A DNA stretch of 64,000 bases from positions 31,777,411-31,841,410 of the forward strand of contig NC_067131.1 in assembly GCF_021347895.1 (NCBI RefSeq), read 5' to 3'. The notes under the pieces are model-generated. The model was given only the letters and a program-made list of their open reading frames with translations, was not told the DNA's origin and did not search any database. Made by a program: the position numbers and the translations under genes. Origin of the DNA: Acanthochromis polyacanthus. Its lineage: Eukaryota > Chordata > Actinopteri > Pomacentridae. The number at the start of each line of letters is the position of its first letter. Positions within the stretch are counted from its first letter, which is position 1. Shown here one piece after another: positions 1-28,150 of the stretch.

Positions 1-622
1 GCAAACTGCAAGGAATCGAGTTTGTCTTTGACCTCAAGCCTCAGTAGAGGTAAAACCAGCCGCTCCAGAGTTTTCATGATGTGTGAGGTCAGAGCAACAG
101 GTCTGTAGTCATTTAGTTCAGCCGGACATTTGATTTTTGGTACCGGTACAATACAGGATGTTTTCCACAGAGCAGGCACCCGCCTCAGCTGTAGACTCAG
201 GTTGAAGATCCAGTGGAGAGCAGTCTTGGACATACACCATCTGGGCCAGCTGCCTTCCCAGAGCAAAGTCTCTGAAGCTCCAACATCAGCCCTGTCTCTG
301 TGACAGAGACGGATACAGGTGCTGGAACGGAAGTGGCTGCAGCTGTGGAGACATGTGTAGGAGATGGAGGAGAAGAAGGAGGAGCTATAGTGGGTATTTC
401 CACATGTTGAAGAGAAGAAGGAGGAGCAGCAGTGGAAGTAGGTGTGTCCACAGTGTCAAATCTGTTGAAGGACAAGTTGAGTTCGTCAGCTCTTTCTACA
501 TCACCCACTATTGGCTCCCTCCTCTTTTTATTGTTGTGTCCAGAGATGGTATTGATTCCTCTCCACGCATCACGGATGTTACTATGTTGAAAATTCCTCT
601 CTATCTTCTTTTTGTATTCCAT
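1..622 (-). mobile_element. Jockey-superfamily (L2/CR1-like) LINE reverse-transcriptase fragment
   Basis: On the minus strand the sequence reads into a reverse transcriptase: the PDG segment (GKAAGPDG, about 230), then in another frame [15 protein letters not shown] and [17 protein letters not shown] (about 65-182), running off the left edge. At least one frameshift near 200 breaks the frame, so it is a dead copy. No LINE ends are visible. It lies in the prkg1 intron left of the first visible exon, in antisense orientation. Confidence 0.8.
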
Positions 623-650
623 CTTTGCCAGATTGTAAATGTTCTGATTC

Positions 651-811
651 AGAACATTTAACCTCAGAGTCTGTAGATTCCAAATATTTACCCTCAGAGT
701 CTGTAGATTCAGAACATTTACCCTCAGAGTCTGTAGATTCCGAATATTTACCCTCAGAGTCCTATAGATTCAGAATATTTACCCTCAGAGTCTGTAGATT
801 CAGAACATTTA
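651..811. repeat. 30-bp tandem repeat
   Basis: About five degenerate copies of a 30-bp unit built on CCCTCAGAGTCTGTAGATTC plus AGAACATTTA. It lies between the LINE fragment and the first visible prkg1 exon. Confidence 0.9.
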
Positions 812-835
812 CATCAGTACTTCCTGTGTTCACAG

Positions 836-16689
<15,854 letters not shown>

Positions 16690-19604
16690 ACCTAGAGGAG
16701 AAGAAGAAGAAGAAGCTCCTCAGCAGGATGAGCAGATGTTTCCTGATGTTTCTCAGATGATCTGAGTTCTGGATGTTTCTGGAAGCAGCAGGACGATGAA
16801 ACCAAACCGACTGATCCTGCTTCAGATCCAGGATCCACCTGAAGCTACTTCTTCATTGCAGGTTTCCACCTTTTCCAGCTTCAGAACTTCGATCAGCTGA
16901 TCTGATCTCAGAGCTGCAGAAAAACTTTAACGTGAAGTTTGAATGAACCAGAAGAACCGAATTCATCTGCAGAAGAACTTGGTGGATCTTTAAAATGCTG
17001 CAAAAAGATTATTGTTGTTGAGTCTGTCAGGTCTAAAGAGGAAGAACTCCTTTCTGCTTGAGAACATCTGGACAGATGTTTCAGTTCAGGCTTTTTTGGT
17101 CCCACATGATGCTGCATCCCCTTAATCTGGTTCATCTGGAGCCAAAGTCACCATGAAGTGCTTCCAGAGGAGGAGCAGGATTCTCAACATGCTGCTCAGA
17201 GACCCAAAGACCTCTAGAGTCCACAAAGACCTCCAGAGGTTCCACAAAGACTTTCAGGGTCCTCAAAGACCTTCAGAGTCCACAAAGGCCTTCAGATGTT
17301 CCACAAAGATCTTCAAATGTTCCACAGACTGGAGGTCTTCTCACTGAAGGTCACATTGTGGATATTAAACTGTATTTCCAGTGACTCTTCCTACATTTTG
17401 ACCTTCAGACCAGGATCTGCTCATCAGTCCATCATCTCTGGAGTTTCTTGCAGGTTTTCAGATCAGATCTGAGAGTTTTTAAAGTCTGGAAACTTTTTTA
17501 TCCAGTTTTATTTGTGGTTTAACTTTTAGCAAAAGATCAAAAAAGCAGGAACCAGTTTGTTTTTACTGGATCTTCTTCTAGATGTTCTGCAGCTTTGAGG
17601 TTGAGGTTCTGGTTCTGGTTCTGGGGCAGGACACCTCTTGGAGACCTCGAAGCACCACGATGCCTTCAGTCTCTGGACGGTGTTTCTACTTTTTAACTTC
17701 CTGTTTCCTTTCGGTTGTGAATCTTTGGAAGCAGACCTTCAGATTTCTGAAACCTCCAAATCAGTTCAGACACGTTGTTGAATCAACTGGTAGTCTGAAG
17801 ATGTTTCTAGAACGTTTCAGGAACATTCTGAGTGTTTCTGACATATTTTTAAACCTCTCAACTTTTAAACAGAATTCAGTAACTTTTCCTAAATCCACAG
17901 ATTTGACGTGACGTTGGTTTAAATGAAGTAATTTTTTCTCAGACCTAAGCAGAAACATTCAGAGATAAACTCTGGATCCAACAAACAAACACTTTTATTC
18001 AGATTATTTTATTCTAAGGTTCTGCAGCAGAGTTCAGATGTTCAGATGAAGAACATCTGATGGACATTAAATCTGCTGCTTTCATCCTGAAACAACCTGA
18101 AGGATTTCTGATGGTGACCAAAAAAAAAGAAAGTCCTTTAAGCAAATAAGATGAGAAATAAAGAACCACACTTCAGTTCATCAAGCAGTTGATGAGGGTT
18201 CATCCTGGAGTTAGAACGTTCATCATCTTTAGTCATCGAGAACGTTTCATGATCCAATTAGTCAGAACCTAAAAGACCAATAAAGACACAAAGACAGAAC
18301 ACGAAGTTCAAACAGCGGCAGGAAAATAAAACTCAATAGAATCAAGAAAAACGGTTTGGAGATGAAACGGAAGAGACTGAAAGGCTTAAAGAACCCTTTT
18401 AAAGAACCCAAACTTACTGGAAACCATTTTAAAGAACCTATACACAATGGAAACCAGTTTAAAGAAGCGGAACTTTCTGGGAACGAGGCTGGAACCGGAG
18501 TGATGTTCTCATATTTCTTAGTTCTGGTTTGTTCTAAAGGGTTTTTTGGAGTTCTAAAGCCAGATGTTTCTATATAAAAGCTGCTGATCCTGGTTTTGTT
18601 TATTTCTGGAGAACCTTTATCGGCATTCTTGAAGCTTCTGCAGCAGCGTTTCCATGAAGGATTCCAGCGTTTGTTCTCTGCAGAACGTCTGATGTTCCTT
18701 CTGCTGGGTGAAGGTTGAGGGGACTCCTGCATGCTTCAGATGTCGACGTTCCGTCTAGTTTCCACAAACACAGTTACTGCTTTTTAGATTTGTGTTCTTG
18801 ACGTTCCTCGTGGCCTTCCTGTAGAAGCAGCTGGTCCTCGTCTTCTGCTGTGATGTTTCCAGTGATGTGACTTCTGTGCATGAGAACAGAAGAACAGTTG
18901 TAACGTTAAGGTTCCTCAGAAAACAGTCCGGTGGTGTTCAGCCGTTTGTTGAGAACTTTTATTTACCAGATGAGCAGCGGAGGGTCCAGCAGATGACAAG
19001 TCTAGAACCTGGTGGAACTCACAGAAAGACTTTTATTGGCGAGGCTCGCACCAAGATGTCACCAATAAATGTCTGCAGGAACTGTTTTAGAACCGTTAGA
19101 ACAGACTGTCGAAAGATGGACGAAGCCTCTGAGATGTTCTCAGCCAGCAGGAGGCTCCACAGAAGAATGAGGAAATGAGTCTTTTTCTGTTACCTCAGAG
19201 AACATTCTCCTCAGGAGTTTATGTTCTTAATCTGTGTTTTCAAGGTTCCTCCAACACAGCATGATGTTGATTCAGTAAATTTTGGTTCCACTCAGAGGAA
19301 AACAGACGATAGATCAGTGGAGAATGAAGTCCAGAATCCATCAGTCAGATCTACAGCTCTGTTTTAATGTCCCGTTAAAAGAAAAAAAAAAACAGGATTT
19401 CAGAGCGAAAACTCCAAACTGGAGGCTTCACTGTGGCCACGGCCACCTTCAAATACAGTCTGTGGTCTGGTGATAGTTAGCCTAGCTTAGCATAAAGCAG
19501 CTATCCTGGTTCAAAGTTCAAAAATACACCTGAAGACCTCCAAAGACCTGCAGACCTCCTGGATCATCTGGTAAACACTCAGAAACCCAAGCTAGTGTTG
19601 TCAT
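16690..19604 (+). other. prkg1 3'UTR and downstream region
   Basis: Follows the prkg1 stop. Contains a degenerate about 25-bp repeat with TCCACAAAGACC words (17195-17335) and candidate poly(A) signals at 17364 and 18157. No further gene recognised; frames such as minus 18262-18732 lack any domain. Confidence 0.5.
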
Positions 19605-21006
19605 GGTAACCAGGTGACCAGGTAACTAGGTAACCAGGTGACTAGGTAACCAGGTGACCAGATGACCAGGTAACCAGGTAACTAGGTAACCAGGTGACTA
19701 GGTAACCAGGTGACCAGGTAACCAGGTAACCAGGTGACTAGGTAACTAGGTAACCAGGTGACCAGGTAACTAGGTAACCAGGTGACCAGGTAACTAGGTA
19801 ACCAGGTGACTAGGTAACCAGGTGACCAGGTAACTAGGTAACCAGGTAACTAGGTAACCAGGTAACTAGGTAACCAGGTGACCAGGTAACTAGGTAACCA
19901 GGTGACTAGGTAACTAGGTAACCAGGTGACCAGGTAACTAGGTAACCAGGTGACTAGGTAACCAGGTGACCAGGTAACTAGGTAACCAGGTGACCAGGTG
20001 ACCAGGTAACCAGGTAACTAGGTAACCAGGTAACTAGGTAACCAGGTGACCAGGTGACCAGGTAACCAGGTAACTAGGTAACCAGGTGACTAGGTAACCA
20101 GGTGACTAGGTGACCAGGTAACTAGGTAACCAGGTGACCAGGTAACCAGGTGACCAGGTGACTAGGTAACCAGGTGACTAGGTGACCAGGTAACTAGGTA
20201 ACCAGGTGACTAGGTAACCAGGTGACCAGGTAACTAGGTAACCAGGTGACTAGGTAACTAGGTAACCAGGTGACCAGGTAACTAGGTAACCAGGTGACTA
20301 GGTAACCAGGTGACCAGGTAACTAGGTAACCAGGTGACCAGGTGACCAGGTAACCAGGTAACTAGGTAACCAGGTAACTAGGTAACCAGGTGACCAGGTG
20401 ACCAGGTAACCAGGTAACTAGGTAACCAGGTGACTAGGTAACCAGGTGACTAGGTGACCAGGTAACTAGGTAACCAGGTGACCAGGTAACCAGGTGACCA
20501 GGTGACCAGGTAACTAGGTGACCAGATGACCAGGTGACCAGGTAACCAGGTAACTAGGTAACCAGGTGACCAGGTAACTAGGTAACCAGGTGACTAGGTG
20601 ACCAGGTAACTAGGTAACCAGGTGACCAGGTAACCAGGTGACCAGGTGACCAGGTAACCAGGTGACCAGGTGACCAGGTAACTAGGTGACCAGATGACCA
20701 GGTGACCAGGTAACCAGGTAACCAGGTGACCAGGTGACCAGGTAACTAGGTAACCAGGTGACTAGGTGACCAGGTAACTAGGTAACCAGGTGACCAGGTA
20801 ACCAGGTGACCAGGTGACCAGGTAACCAGGTGACCAGATGACCAGGTGACCAGGTAACCAGGTAACCAGGTGACCAGGTGACCAGGTAACTAGGTAACCA
20901 GGTGACTAGGTGACCAGGTAACTAGGTAACCAGGTGACCAGGTAACCAGGTAACCAGGTGACCAGGTGACCAGGTAACTAGGTAACTAGGTAACCAGGTG
21001 ACCAGG
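19605..21006. repeat. 1.4-kb minisatellite of 8-bp units
   Basis: About 175 tandem copies of an octamer: ACCAGGTA, ACCAGGTG, ACTAGGTA or ACTAGGTG, with rare ACCAGATG. The variants follow recurring strings, so the array seems to have expanded in longer blocks. Boundaries are sharp: unique DNA before 19600 and from 21007. Confidence 0.97.
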
Positions 21007-22299
21007 CTGTTAATGAAAACCATCGATGAGTCAGAGACGTGTTCGGACCAGAAGGATTCGTGTTCGTGTTTAACTTCTTCATGATATTTATGATATTTGG
21101 TGGTTCTGATTTTGTGAAGCTTGATTTATTTGTATATATTTGAAATATGATGATTCAGCTGTCCTGATCATTATTATTATCATGATTATTATTGTTGTTG
21201 TTTTTACAGTGGTTGCCATGGTAGCTGAAGAAATCCTCCGTCCGTTCAGAAAGCTTTATGGTCTCGACTGTTACGACTAAAACTTTGCCAAAGCTGTGGT
21301 TCTGTTCAGAGAATAAAGCCGTAAAATAAAAACGTTGTTTTGTGGTTTTTCAACTTTGAACTGAATAAAAGCAGAACGAAAAAACCTGAACACAAACTTT
21401 CAGTCTGAAAATTAATAAAGTGACTGAGTGTTAAATGAAAGTTTTTAAAATACTAATTTAGTTTTTAAAAAGCGTTCAATTTTTATGTTTGCTTTAATTA
21501 AAGCCACAGTTAAGAAATATGATATTTTAACGGGATTAAATGATCTATTCCATGTTGTTTCCAGCTGGATTCGAATCAGCACCCTTAAAGCTCAGACTAG
21601 GGTTTTCACCCTTCCTTAAAATACGGAATCGTCCTTTATTTGACAATTAATTTTTGTGTCCCATATTGATTCAATAATGATTCAATACAGGACTCAAATT
21701 GATCAGGATTTCATCTACACGTCTGTCACACACTCATTAAAACTGCATAATGAACAAAATAAAACACAGGAAATATTAAGAGCAGCCAGTTTCATCTTCA
21801 TAGGACCTATGTAGTGAGGACCCGATGGAGGTCCAGCAGAAAGACTTCTCTGTGCGTCCTATGGTTCTGTCACGGGTTTCCTGGTTACAGACGCTGCTGC
21901 TCCGTGTGTTTAAAAATGTCTACACCTGAAACTCCACCACGTCCAAAGAAGCAAAAACGTTTTCAAAAGCACAGACTGGAAGACTGGAACCCTGGCAATA
22001 GGTACAGGGCAAACTGTGTTTTCTGTTGCTCATAGACTGAAGTAAGGCAGCATCAGGAGACCAACATGTAAGAAACATGAGAACAGAGAGAACCAACCAG
22101 CAGGTCACAGTTTATCATCATCTAATCATCTCCTGAAGTCCCTTTGGTAAGAGACATCAGTACATGGTTGTGAATTTACCAGAGGATGATTATAGTCAGA
22201 CTAATGTGGCCGTAGACTCTACAGGATTTTACTGACTCAATAAATGCATAAGGTGTTTAATAGTATTTTAAATGCTTTATTTTTTAAAATATCATTTAT
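21007..22299. other. Intergenic, no gene recognised
   Basis: A/T-rich DNA with AATAAA words at 21312-21317 and 21325-21330 that could end a transcript. No coding feature found. Confidence 0.5.
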
Positions 22300-22784
22300 T
22301 TAACCCTTGTGTGGTGTTCATATTTTTGTTACACAGCCAGTGTTCGCGGGTCTGGTGGACCCGGTGCATTTTGGGGTTTTCAATTCAACACAATCAAATA
22401 ATTTTATGGTAAAATACTCAACAGATGTTTTCCTCAGTTCAATTACAAGCAATATAAACAACATAAATGGTAAATATTTGCTCTTTACCTTTGTTAGATC
22501 ACTTTTATGAATAAAAGTGCTACTCGTTTTTTGTTAGTTTTTTAATAAAAAGTACTTAAAAAAAGAAAATCAATTATAATCAAGGTAAGATTGGAAACAA
22601 TAAACAAATTCACAGATGAAGCTAGGTTTTTCATAACTACTGACTTTTATTTATTTGAATTTCATTAGAAATTTAGCCCATTCCGATCAGTTTAAACATC
22701 AGAGGCTGAACACATGCAGTAAACATGTCTGTCTGGACAACACATCAGCCTCATTGAATACATTGTTTTTTCACACCTATACAA

Positions 22785-23400
22785 CACATGAGGGGCAGAG
22801 TTTTACTGTGTGTGTGTTGCATATGTATTTCTGGCACTTGATGCATGTATATTGTGTTTTTCTGTCCATCTTGGGTCCACACACTTCGCAGCGCTTCTTT
22901 TTGCTGTTGCTGGCTGCAACCTTTGAAAAGATCAGGAATTTTACTAACTCTCTTCTCTCTCACAAGACATGAATGTCAGACCAAACTGCAATAGCATCAC
23001 ACCCTTCAGACTCTGCAGGTGGTGGTTCTGTAGGTTGGGTGGATGGAGCACCAGCATTCTCGTCCTGAATCCTCCTCATGATTGCTGCAGAGGCTGGGGT
23101 TCTTGAAACATGTTGTCTTCTTTGTATTTGAGGCCTCACCAGTGCCTTTCCCAGTTCCTCAAGAAAGAGTCGCCTCCTCTGGAGCTTCCCTCTGCTCCAC
23201 TCTGGGTTCAGTGCCATCCAGATGACAAAGGCATTGTATGCTGATATGTCTAACATGTAAAAGAATATCACCAGTGGCCAGCGTAGGGTTCTCCTTTTGC
23301 AGCTGTAATCAGTCACCAGCTTATCCATGTTGTCCACACCTCCTTTTGAGGCATTGTAATCCACGATGATCTCTGGTTTTTGATGCTCCTGGAGAGCAGG
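22785..23400 (-). pseudogene. piggyBac transposase C-terminal remnant
   Basis: Reads KPEIIVDYNASKGGVDNMDK, containing the last catalytic Asp region, then WPLVIFFYMLDISAYNAFV. Downstream, in another frame (about 22790-22905), is the Cys-rich DNA-binding tail with RCEVCG and YTCIKCQKYIC spacing. The frame change between them and the missing N-terminal half show it is dead. Similar in layout to vertebrate PGBD proteins, but no intact gene is present. Confidence 0.85.
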
Positions 23401-23462
23401 TGTTGGTGCTTGAATTTTGCAGCAATGCTGCAAAGCTGTGCAGGAGTTGCAGGGCAGAAATA

Positions 23463-23553
23463 TACACCCCCCCACACACACACACACACACGCACACACC
23501 ACGCACACACGCACACACGCACACCTACACACACCTACACACCCACACACCAG
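23463..23553. repeat. Interrupted CA microsatellite
   Basis: (CA)n with CGCACA and CTACACA interruptions, inside the piggyBac remnant where the transposase frame is lost. Confidence 0.9.
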
Positions 23554-23838
23554 GCCCAGACAGGAGGAGGGCAGAGAGCAGATGCACAAGACCTAAAACT
23601 TCCACTTTTATTGGCCCCGGGTCCAGTGGACCCGAACACCCTGTATGTAACATAAATGCGTAGGGGGGTGTACGGTGTGTTGTCATTGAAAATGTGTTGT
23701 GATATATGTTCTTCACAGAAAATGAGCCAAGGCCAGTGAATCTGAGTTTGAAATAAAAAATTATCGTATTATTTTTCTTATAAAATTATATAAAAATGAA
23801 AACGGGTCCCACAGACCCGAACACCATACAAGGGTTAA

Positions 23839-26190
23839 TAGCCTATATGTGATCAATAAATGACCTTTTCCTATCTAAAGAAAAACTCACTCAGAACTCT
23901 GATATGTTAACGGTACTAAATAAATAAGTCAGTAAATCCATTCATACACACATAAATGAGTTAATACATTAACTGTGTTAAGATAAGATTTAGATGGGAA
24001 AATATCTGTAGAGACTTTCTTTGTCCAGTATTGTGCGTTCAGTTGTTTGTTTTTGCAGAATCCAGTATTACACACAGGTTGGTCATTACATTTATTAGTT
24101 TGGTTTCACTGTTTAAAATGATGCCACATCTTTTTAGACAGAACCTGTGATCATAAAACAATACAGAACTCTTAGTTTTGTGTTAATAAAGCACTGAAAG
24201 CTTTAAGTATGACTAAATGCTTTTTTCTAAATTAAATAAACCACTCCTTGGGTGGTTGTGGCCCCGAGTTCAGTAAAGTTGGAAAGATATTCACAGATTC
24301 AGACTTCCAGCATCAATAACTCATTAGATAAAGGTTGTCAAAACATAAACAATGCCTCTTTCCCATCGTTGTAAGGCAGATGATGTGCTACAAGCCCAGT
24401 TTTATCTAAAGTAGCTGTCTTTCAAGTTGCAGAAATCTATCATTGGAAATAGTGTAAAATAAATCACTGGACACAAAAATGTATCCTCCTCCAGCTCTGA
24501 GCGCTGCAGGACTCTTTAATGTGAGTTTTACTTTTGAGAAAACATGGCTAAATCTAGCTGACAAAACAGTTTCCAAACAAAACTTCTACAAATATTTCAT
24601 CCTTTAACAGTGTGAACATTGAACTGAACTCTGTGTTGTCTCAGCTGGGACTCAAATCTCCCACTCCTGTTGGCTACAGACTGTATAAAAATAAATAACT
24701 GTTAGCTCTGTTAGTTAGCATGCATGGAACGAGCTAGCTGCTAGCTAAAATGCTATCAAGCAGCTAGTAAAGCTAGCGACAACACCAAACCACAACTTAC
24801 TTTGATAAATATTTTCACATTTAGTTGGATTTTTACAATATTTTAGATTTCAAATTCATTCAACAGCCTTTCACTTGCTTAATGTAAGTTTCAGAATTTA
24901 ACGGAATGATTTTAATTTTGAGCTGCAGCTCCGAGCACCACAGGATTCTTTAATGTTGTTTTATTTTGGGAAAAACAGCGCCGGATGCAGCTTCCTCCAT
25001 CAGTGGGAACTTCACCTTCTCCGTAGCGCCGCTCGGTTCGGATCAATCAGCCGTAAGACGTTAATTAAACGGTAACTAACGGGACTCTGGGCTAAAGGAC
25101 TCACTTTTACCATTAAGCACCGTAATGAGGAGTGGATGTTCCAGCGGAGAGACGAAGGTCAGCTCCGGTAAACAGATGGAAGCAGAACTCCATTAGCATT
25201 CAGGTTAGTGGCTAACAGCAGTTTAACTTCTAAAATGTTAACTTTTAGTCCGTCAAAAGATGTGCCAACAAGTTAAGTTTGATTTAGTAATTAGCGTGGC
25301 AAGTTTTGACATTGTTTAAAACACGGTGGTTACTTGTTAATAATCACCGGATTGTTAATTGATTTGACCTCGGGTAACCTTCACCTTTTAGCTTCAGTCT
25401 GGAGAACGGAAGACCTCCAGCACCGAGCAGCTTCCTGAAATTAGCTCTTTGTGCAGTTATTAGCTGGATCTGACGTTTCATTGTCAGCCTGGTAGATTAA
25501 ATCGAGTTAATTTGATGCATTAGTAACATTTAGTCACTATTTGGGCAGAAAATCAGAGAATTTACTCTGACTCTTATTTTGAAGGACGCTGCCTGAAGTG
25601 TGTGATATTTCCGCTGTTTACGCTAAACGGACGTCAGTTTCCGCCGAGCTCCGTTCAAAAAACTGGCAGAATAAAGACACAGTTCGGTTTCTGACCAGCT
25701 AATGAGTGAAATAAGACGGGGAAACTTTTGTGGAACTTTTGTGAATCTCGTCTTTCATTCGGCAATGATCGAAATTAGGGCAGAATGCGTATTTATGTTC
25801 AGTTTTAATTTTATCCTCTCGCTCACCGCTACTTCATCGTTGTTTCACATGAATGTAAAATGGACAGAAAGTGAACGGAATCCGGCTGTGGAGACATTAC
25901 CTTCACAGACCGTACATCAGGACGTTTCCTGCAGTTTCTGCGATTTATTTCTGATGAAACAGATTTCTTTTCATGATTGTCACTGAACGTCAGCCGTTGT
26001 TCTTGTCATTTTGTACTCTTTCGTTGTTTCCGCCTCCCTGTGTCTGAGCCGCTGCAGTACCGCTCTCCGCCTGAGCTGCACCGATGCAGACAGGGTGGCG
26101 CTGTTTCACCAAAACGAAAAAATATCACATAAATTTAGGATAATTTTTTTTAATTAAGATAGTAATTAGGGTTACAAAATGTTTTTATGA
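23839..26190. other. Intergenic, no gene recognised
   Basis: 2.3 kb without a coding feature I can support. Around 24950-25250 the base composition is more balanced (GCGCCGG, GTAGCGCCGCTCGG), which could be a promoter or first-exon region, but no motif decides it. Confidence 0.45.
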
Positions 26191-26196
26191 AAAGCG

Positions 26197-26304
26197 AAAA
26201 ATTAGGAACGCTTCACGATTGTGCGTGTCATCCTTACTACAGGGGCCATGCTAATCTTCTCTGTATCGTTCCCAGTTTAGTACATGTGTTACAAGCTGCA
26301 ACAC
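26197..26304 (-). ncRNA. U6 spliceosomal RNA-like sequence, probable pseudogene
   Basis: The minus strand matches U6 through its conserved core: GGAACGATACAGAGAAGATT, then AGCATGGCCCCTG, AAGGATGACACGC, TCGTGAAGCGTTCC, and a short T run at the end. The core includes the ACAGAGA box and the AGC of the catalytic region. The 5' stem region (GTGTTGCAGC...) and GTAGTAAGG in place of the usual GCGCAAGG diverge. I see no TATA box about 25-30 bp upstream, so it is more likely a retrocopy than an active gene. Confidence 0.8.
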
Positions 26305-27930
26305 ATCAGCAACCAGACTCTGAGGAGGCTTTCAGGGAACAGCTGGATCTGACGGAACTGCGGGGTTCGGGTCTGAGAGCACTCTGAAGCCTCCAACCAG
26401 CAGAGCAGAGGACCAGAACCAGCCCTGGACACAGATCAGCGCCAAACTGGAAGTTCTGCAGCCACTCAAACAGAAATTCTCCTCGACCCGCTGCCTGGTT
26501 CTGGACTCTGGACGGGTTTCTGTGTGACACTGAGCCGAGGAGGAGTCTGGGATTTGTATGCAGAGCCGCTGAGACAGAGAGACCCTCCTGCTGCCTGCAG
26601 AACAAACTGACAAACAGAGGATCAGAACCAGCAGAACCCGGTTCTCCACCCATGTTTGTTCTGCTTCAACTTTTATCTATTTTATTTATTTTATTTATTT
26701 TTTTGTCCTCACTGTGGATCTAAGCGGCATTAATTTATCCACAAACTGAACTCACGGCTTTACAAAATCACATCAGCTCATTTAACTAATTTCTCCTGCT
26801 CTAAATGCTTCTTAACATTTAAATAAAATAATATATTTTGTTTATAAATGAAAATAAGAGAGAAGAAATAAAGATTTTGTATGAAATCAGTCAATTTTGT
26901 TGTTCATGAAGAGGTAAAATAAAGATAAGCTCCTTCTGGATGTCCTCATCTCTTTTATTTACAACAGAATAGAATAAAATAATAGAATAACAGAATAAAC
27001 TACAGCTACTCGACGTCACACAATCGTACCATGACTCGGAAGTGAAGCCGTTGTAGTTCCTCTGTGTGTCCGCCAGGTGTCGCTGTGTGATCAGGCAGCA
27101 GCAGGTGAGTCTTATTCTCCTCCAAACTTTAATTTTAGATAAACATTCTGTTTTAATGCTTTTAATTCTTTATTTTCATGATTCTACTTCAAAACGAGCC
27201 GCTCTGATTTAACTGCAGTTTATTTTCATGCTTAAAAATCTGACATTTTACTTTAAAAACAGATACTTTCAGGTAAACCAGAAGTTTCTCCTCCAGGATT
27301 CGCTCCTCAGAAAACAAACTGCATGTATTTTCATTTAAACATGAATTATTTTTGATGTTTTGTTTATCCGCCGAATTCATTAAAACATCCAACACGATTC
27401 AGAAACATCCCAAAAGTTGTAATAGTTTTTATTAGTCACTAATTAACACGAAAATGTAAAATCAGAGAATTTCTAAAAGGAGTCTGGCTGAATCAAAAGT
27501 CAGACTCGCGGGGATAAAAAAAAAAACAAGAAAGATCTAGACATGATCTAACGTCAACATTTGTCTGCTGTTTTATGTGAAGAGTTTAAAACGACAGGCT
27601 GGTTTTAATTTAATATCTGATTATTTAAACTTTATTGACGTTTCATTAAAGTGTCAGACGTCGTCACCGGAAGTGACGTTTTTTATTAGTAATTTTGTTC
27701 TCGTTCAATAAAAACTATAAGCAGCTGATAAATATTAAACTCATATTTTCTTGTTATCTTTACCTCAGTGAAAAATGACAGAAACCACTAATATTTTTAT
27801 GCCTATATTCTTAAAATGCCTCAAATGATGTCATAAGATTATCAACAAAAGATTTGTTTCAGTTTAATCCAGATTAAATCAATATTCGAGCTTTTTAAAG
27901 TTATATTTGGCCTTTTGTTGGCTTTATTAG
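26305..27930. other. Intergenic, no gene recognised
   Basis: No supported gene. A segment ending GCAGCAGCAG and donor-like GTGAGTC at 27104 resembles a noncoding first exon, but nothing else supports it. Confidence 0.4.
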
Positions 27931-28029
27931 ACGGGTTGGTCGGGAAACAGACGTGCAGCAGAGAGCCGTCAGCGGGACTCGAACCCCCGCCGCTGTTTCT
28001 GGGACTACAGCTCTGTCACGGTGCCGTTA

Positions 28030-28150
28030 GCATCACTTCCGGGTTGTTCACTCGGCTCGGCCAATCACATCGCTCGCTTGTTCCAATTCACACTGTCGAG
28101 TTTTCGGCAGCCAATAGGACAGCCTGGTTGTTCCAATTAGGTCACGTGAT
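28030..28150. promoter_or_regulatory. Candidate promoter: CCAAT boxes, ETS site, E-box
   Basis: Within 120 bp: ACTTCCGG (ETS-type), GCCAATCAC and GCCAATAGG (NF-Y CCAAT boxes), and TCACGTGA (palindromic E-box of the USF type). This combination is typical of TATA-less vertebrate promoters. The next gene downstream on + is atxn2l copy 1, so it may drive that gene, but the first exon was not found. The assignment is inference. Confidence 0.4.

Larger units (their letters stand above)
22304..23834 (-). mobile_element. piggyBac-family element, truncated
   Basis: Bounded by TTAA target duplications (22300-22303 and 23835-23838). Terminal repeats CCCTTGTGTGGTGTTC and GAACACCATACAAGGG match at 15 of 16 positions. 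GGGTC...GACCC subterminal palindromes lie near both ends and at 23615-23635. The inside keeps only the C-terminal part of a transposase on the minus strand plus a CA tract. At 1.5 kb it lacks the 5' half of the transposase gene, so it is non-autonomous. Confidence 0.92.

Noticed and set aside
22751..22963. 70-codon minus-strand frame as a small gene
   Set aside because: It is an out-of-frame reading of the piggyBac Cys-rich tail.
27960..28010. tRNA-like B-box (GGTTCGAGTCC on minus strand)
   Set aside because: No matching A-box, acceptor stem or cloverleaf; at best a SINE relic.
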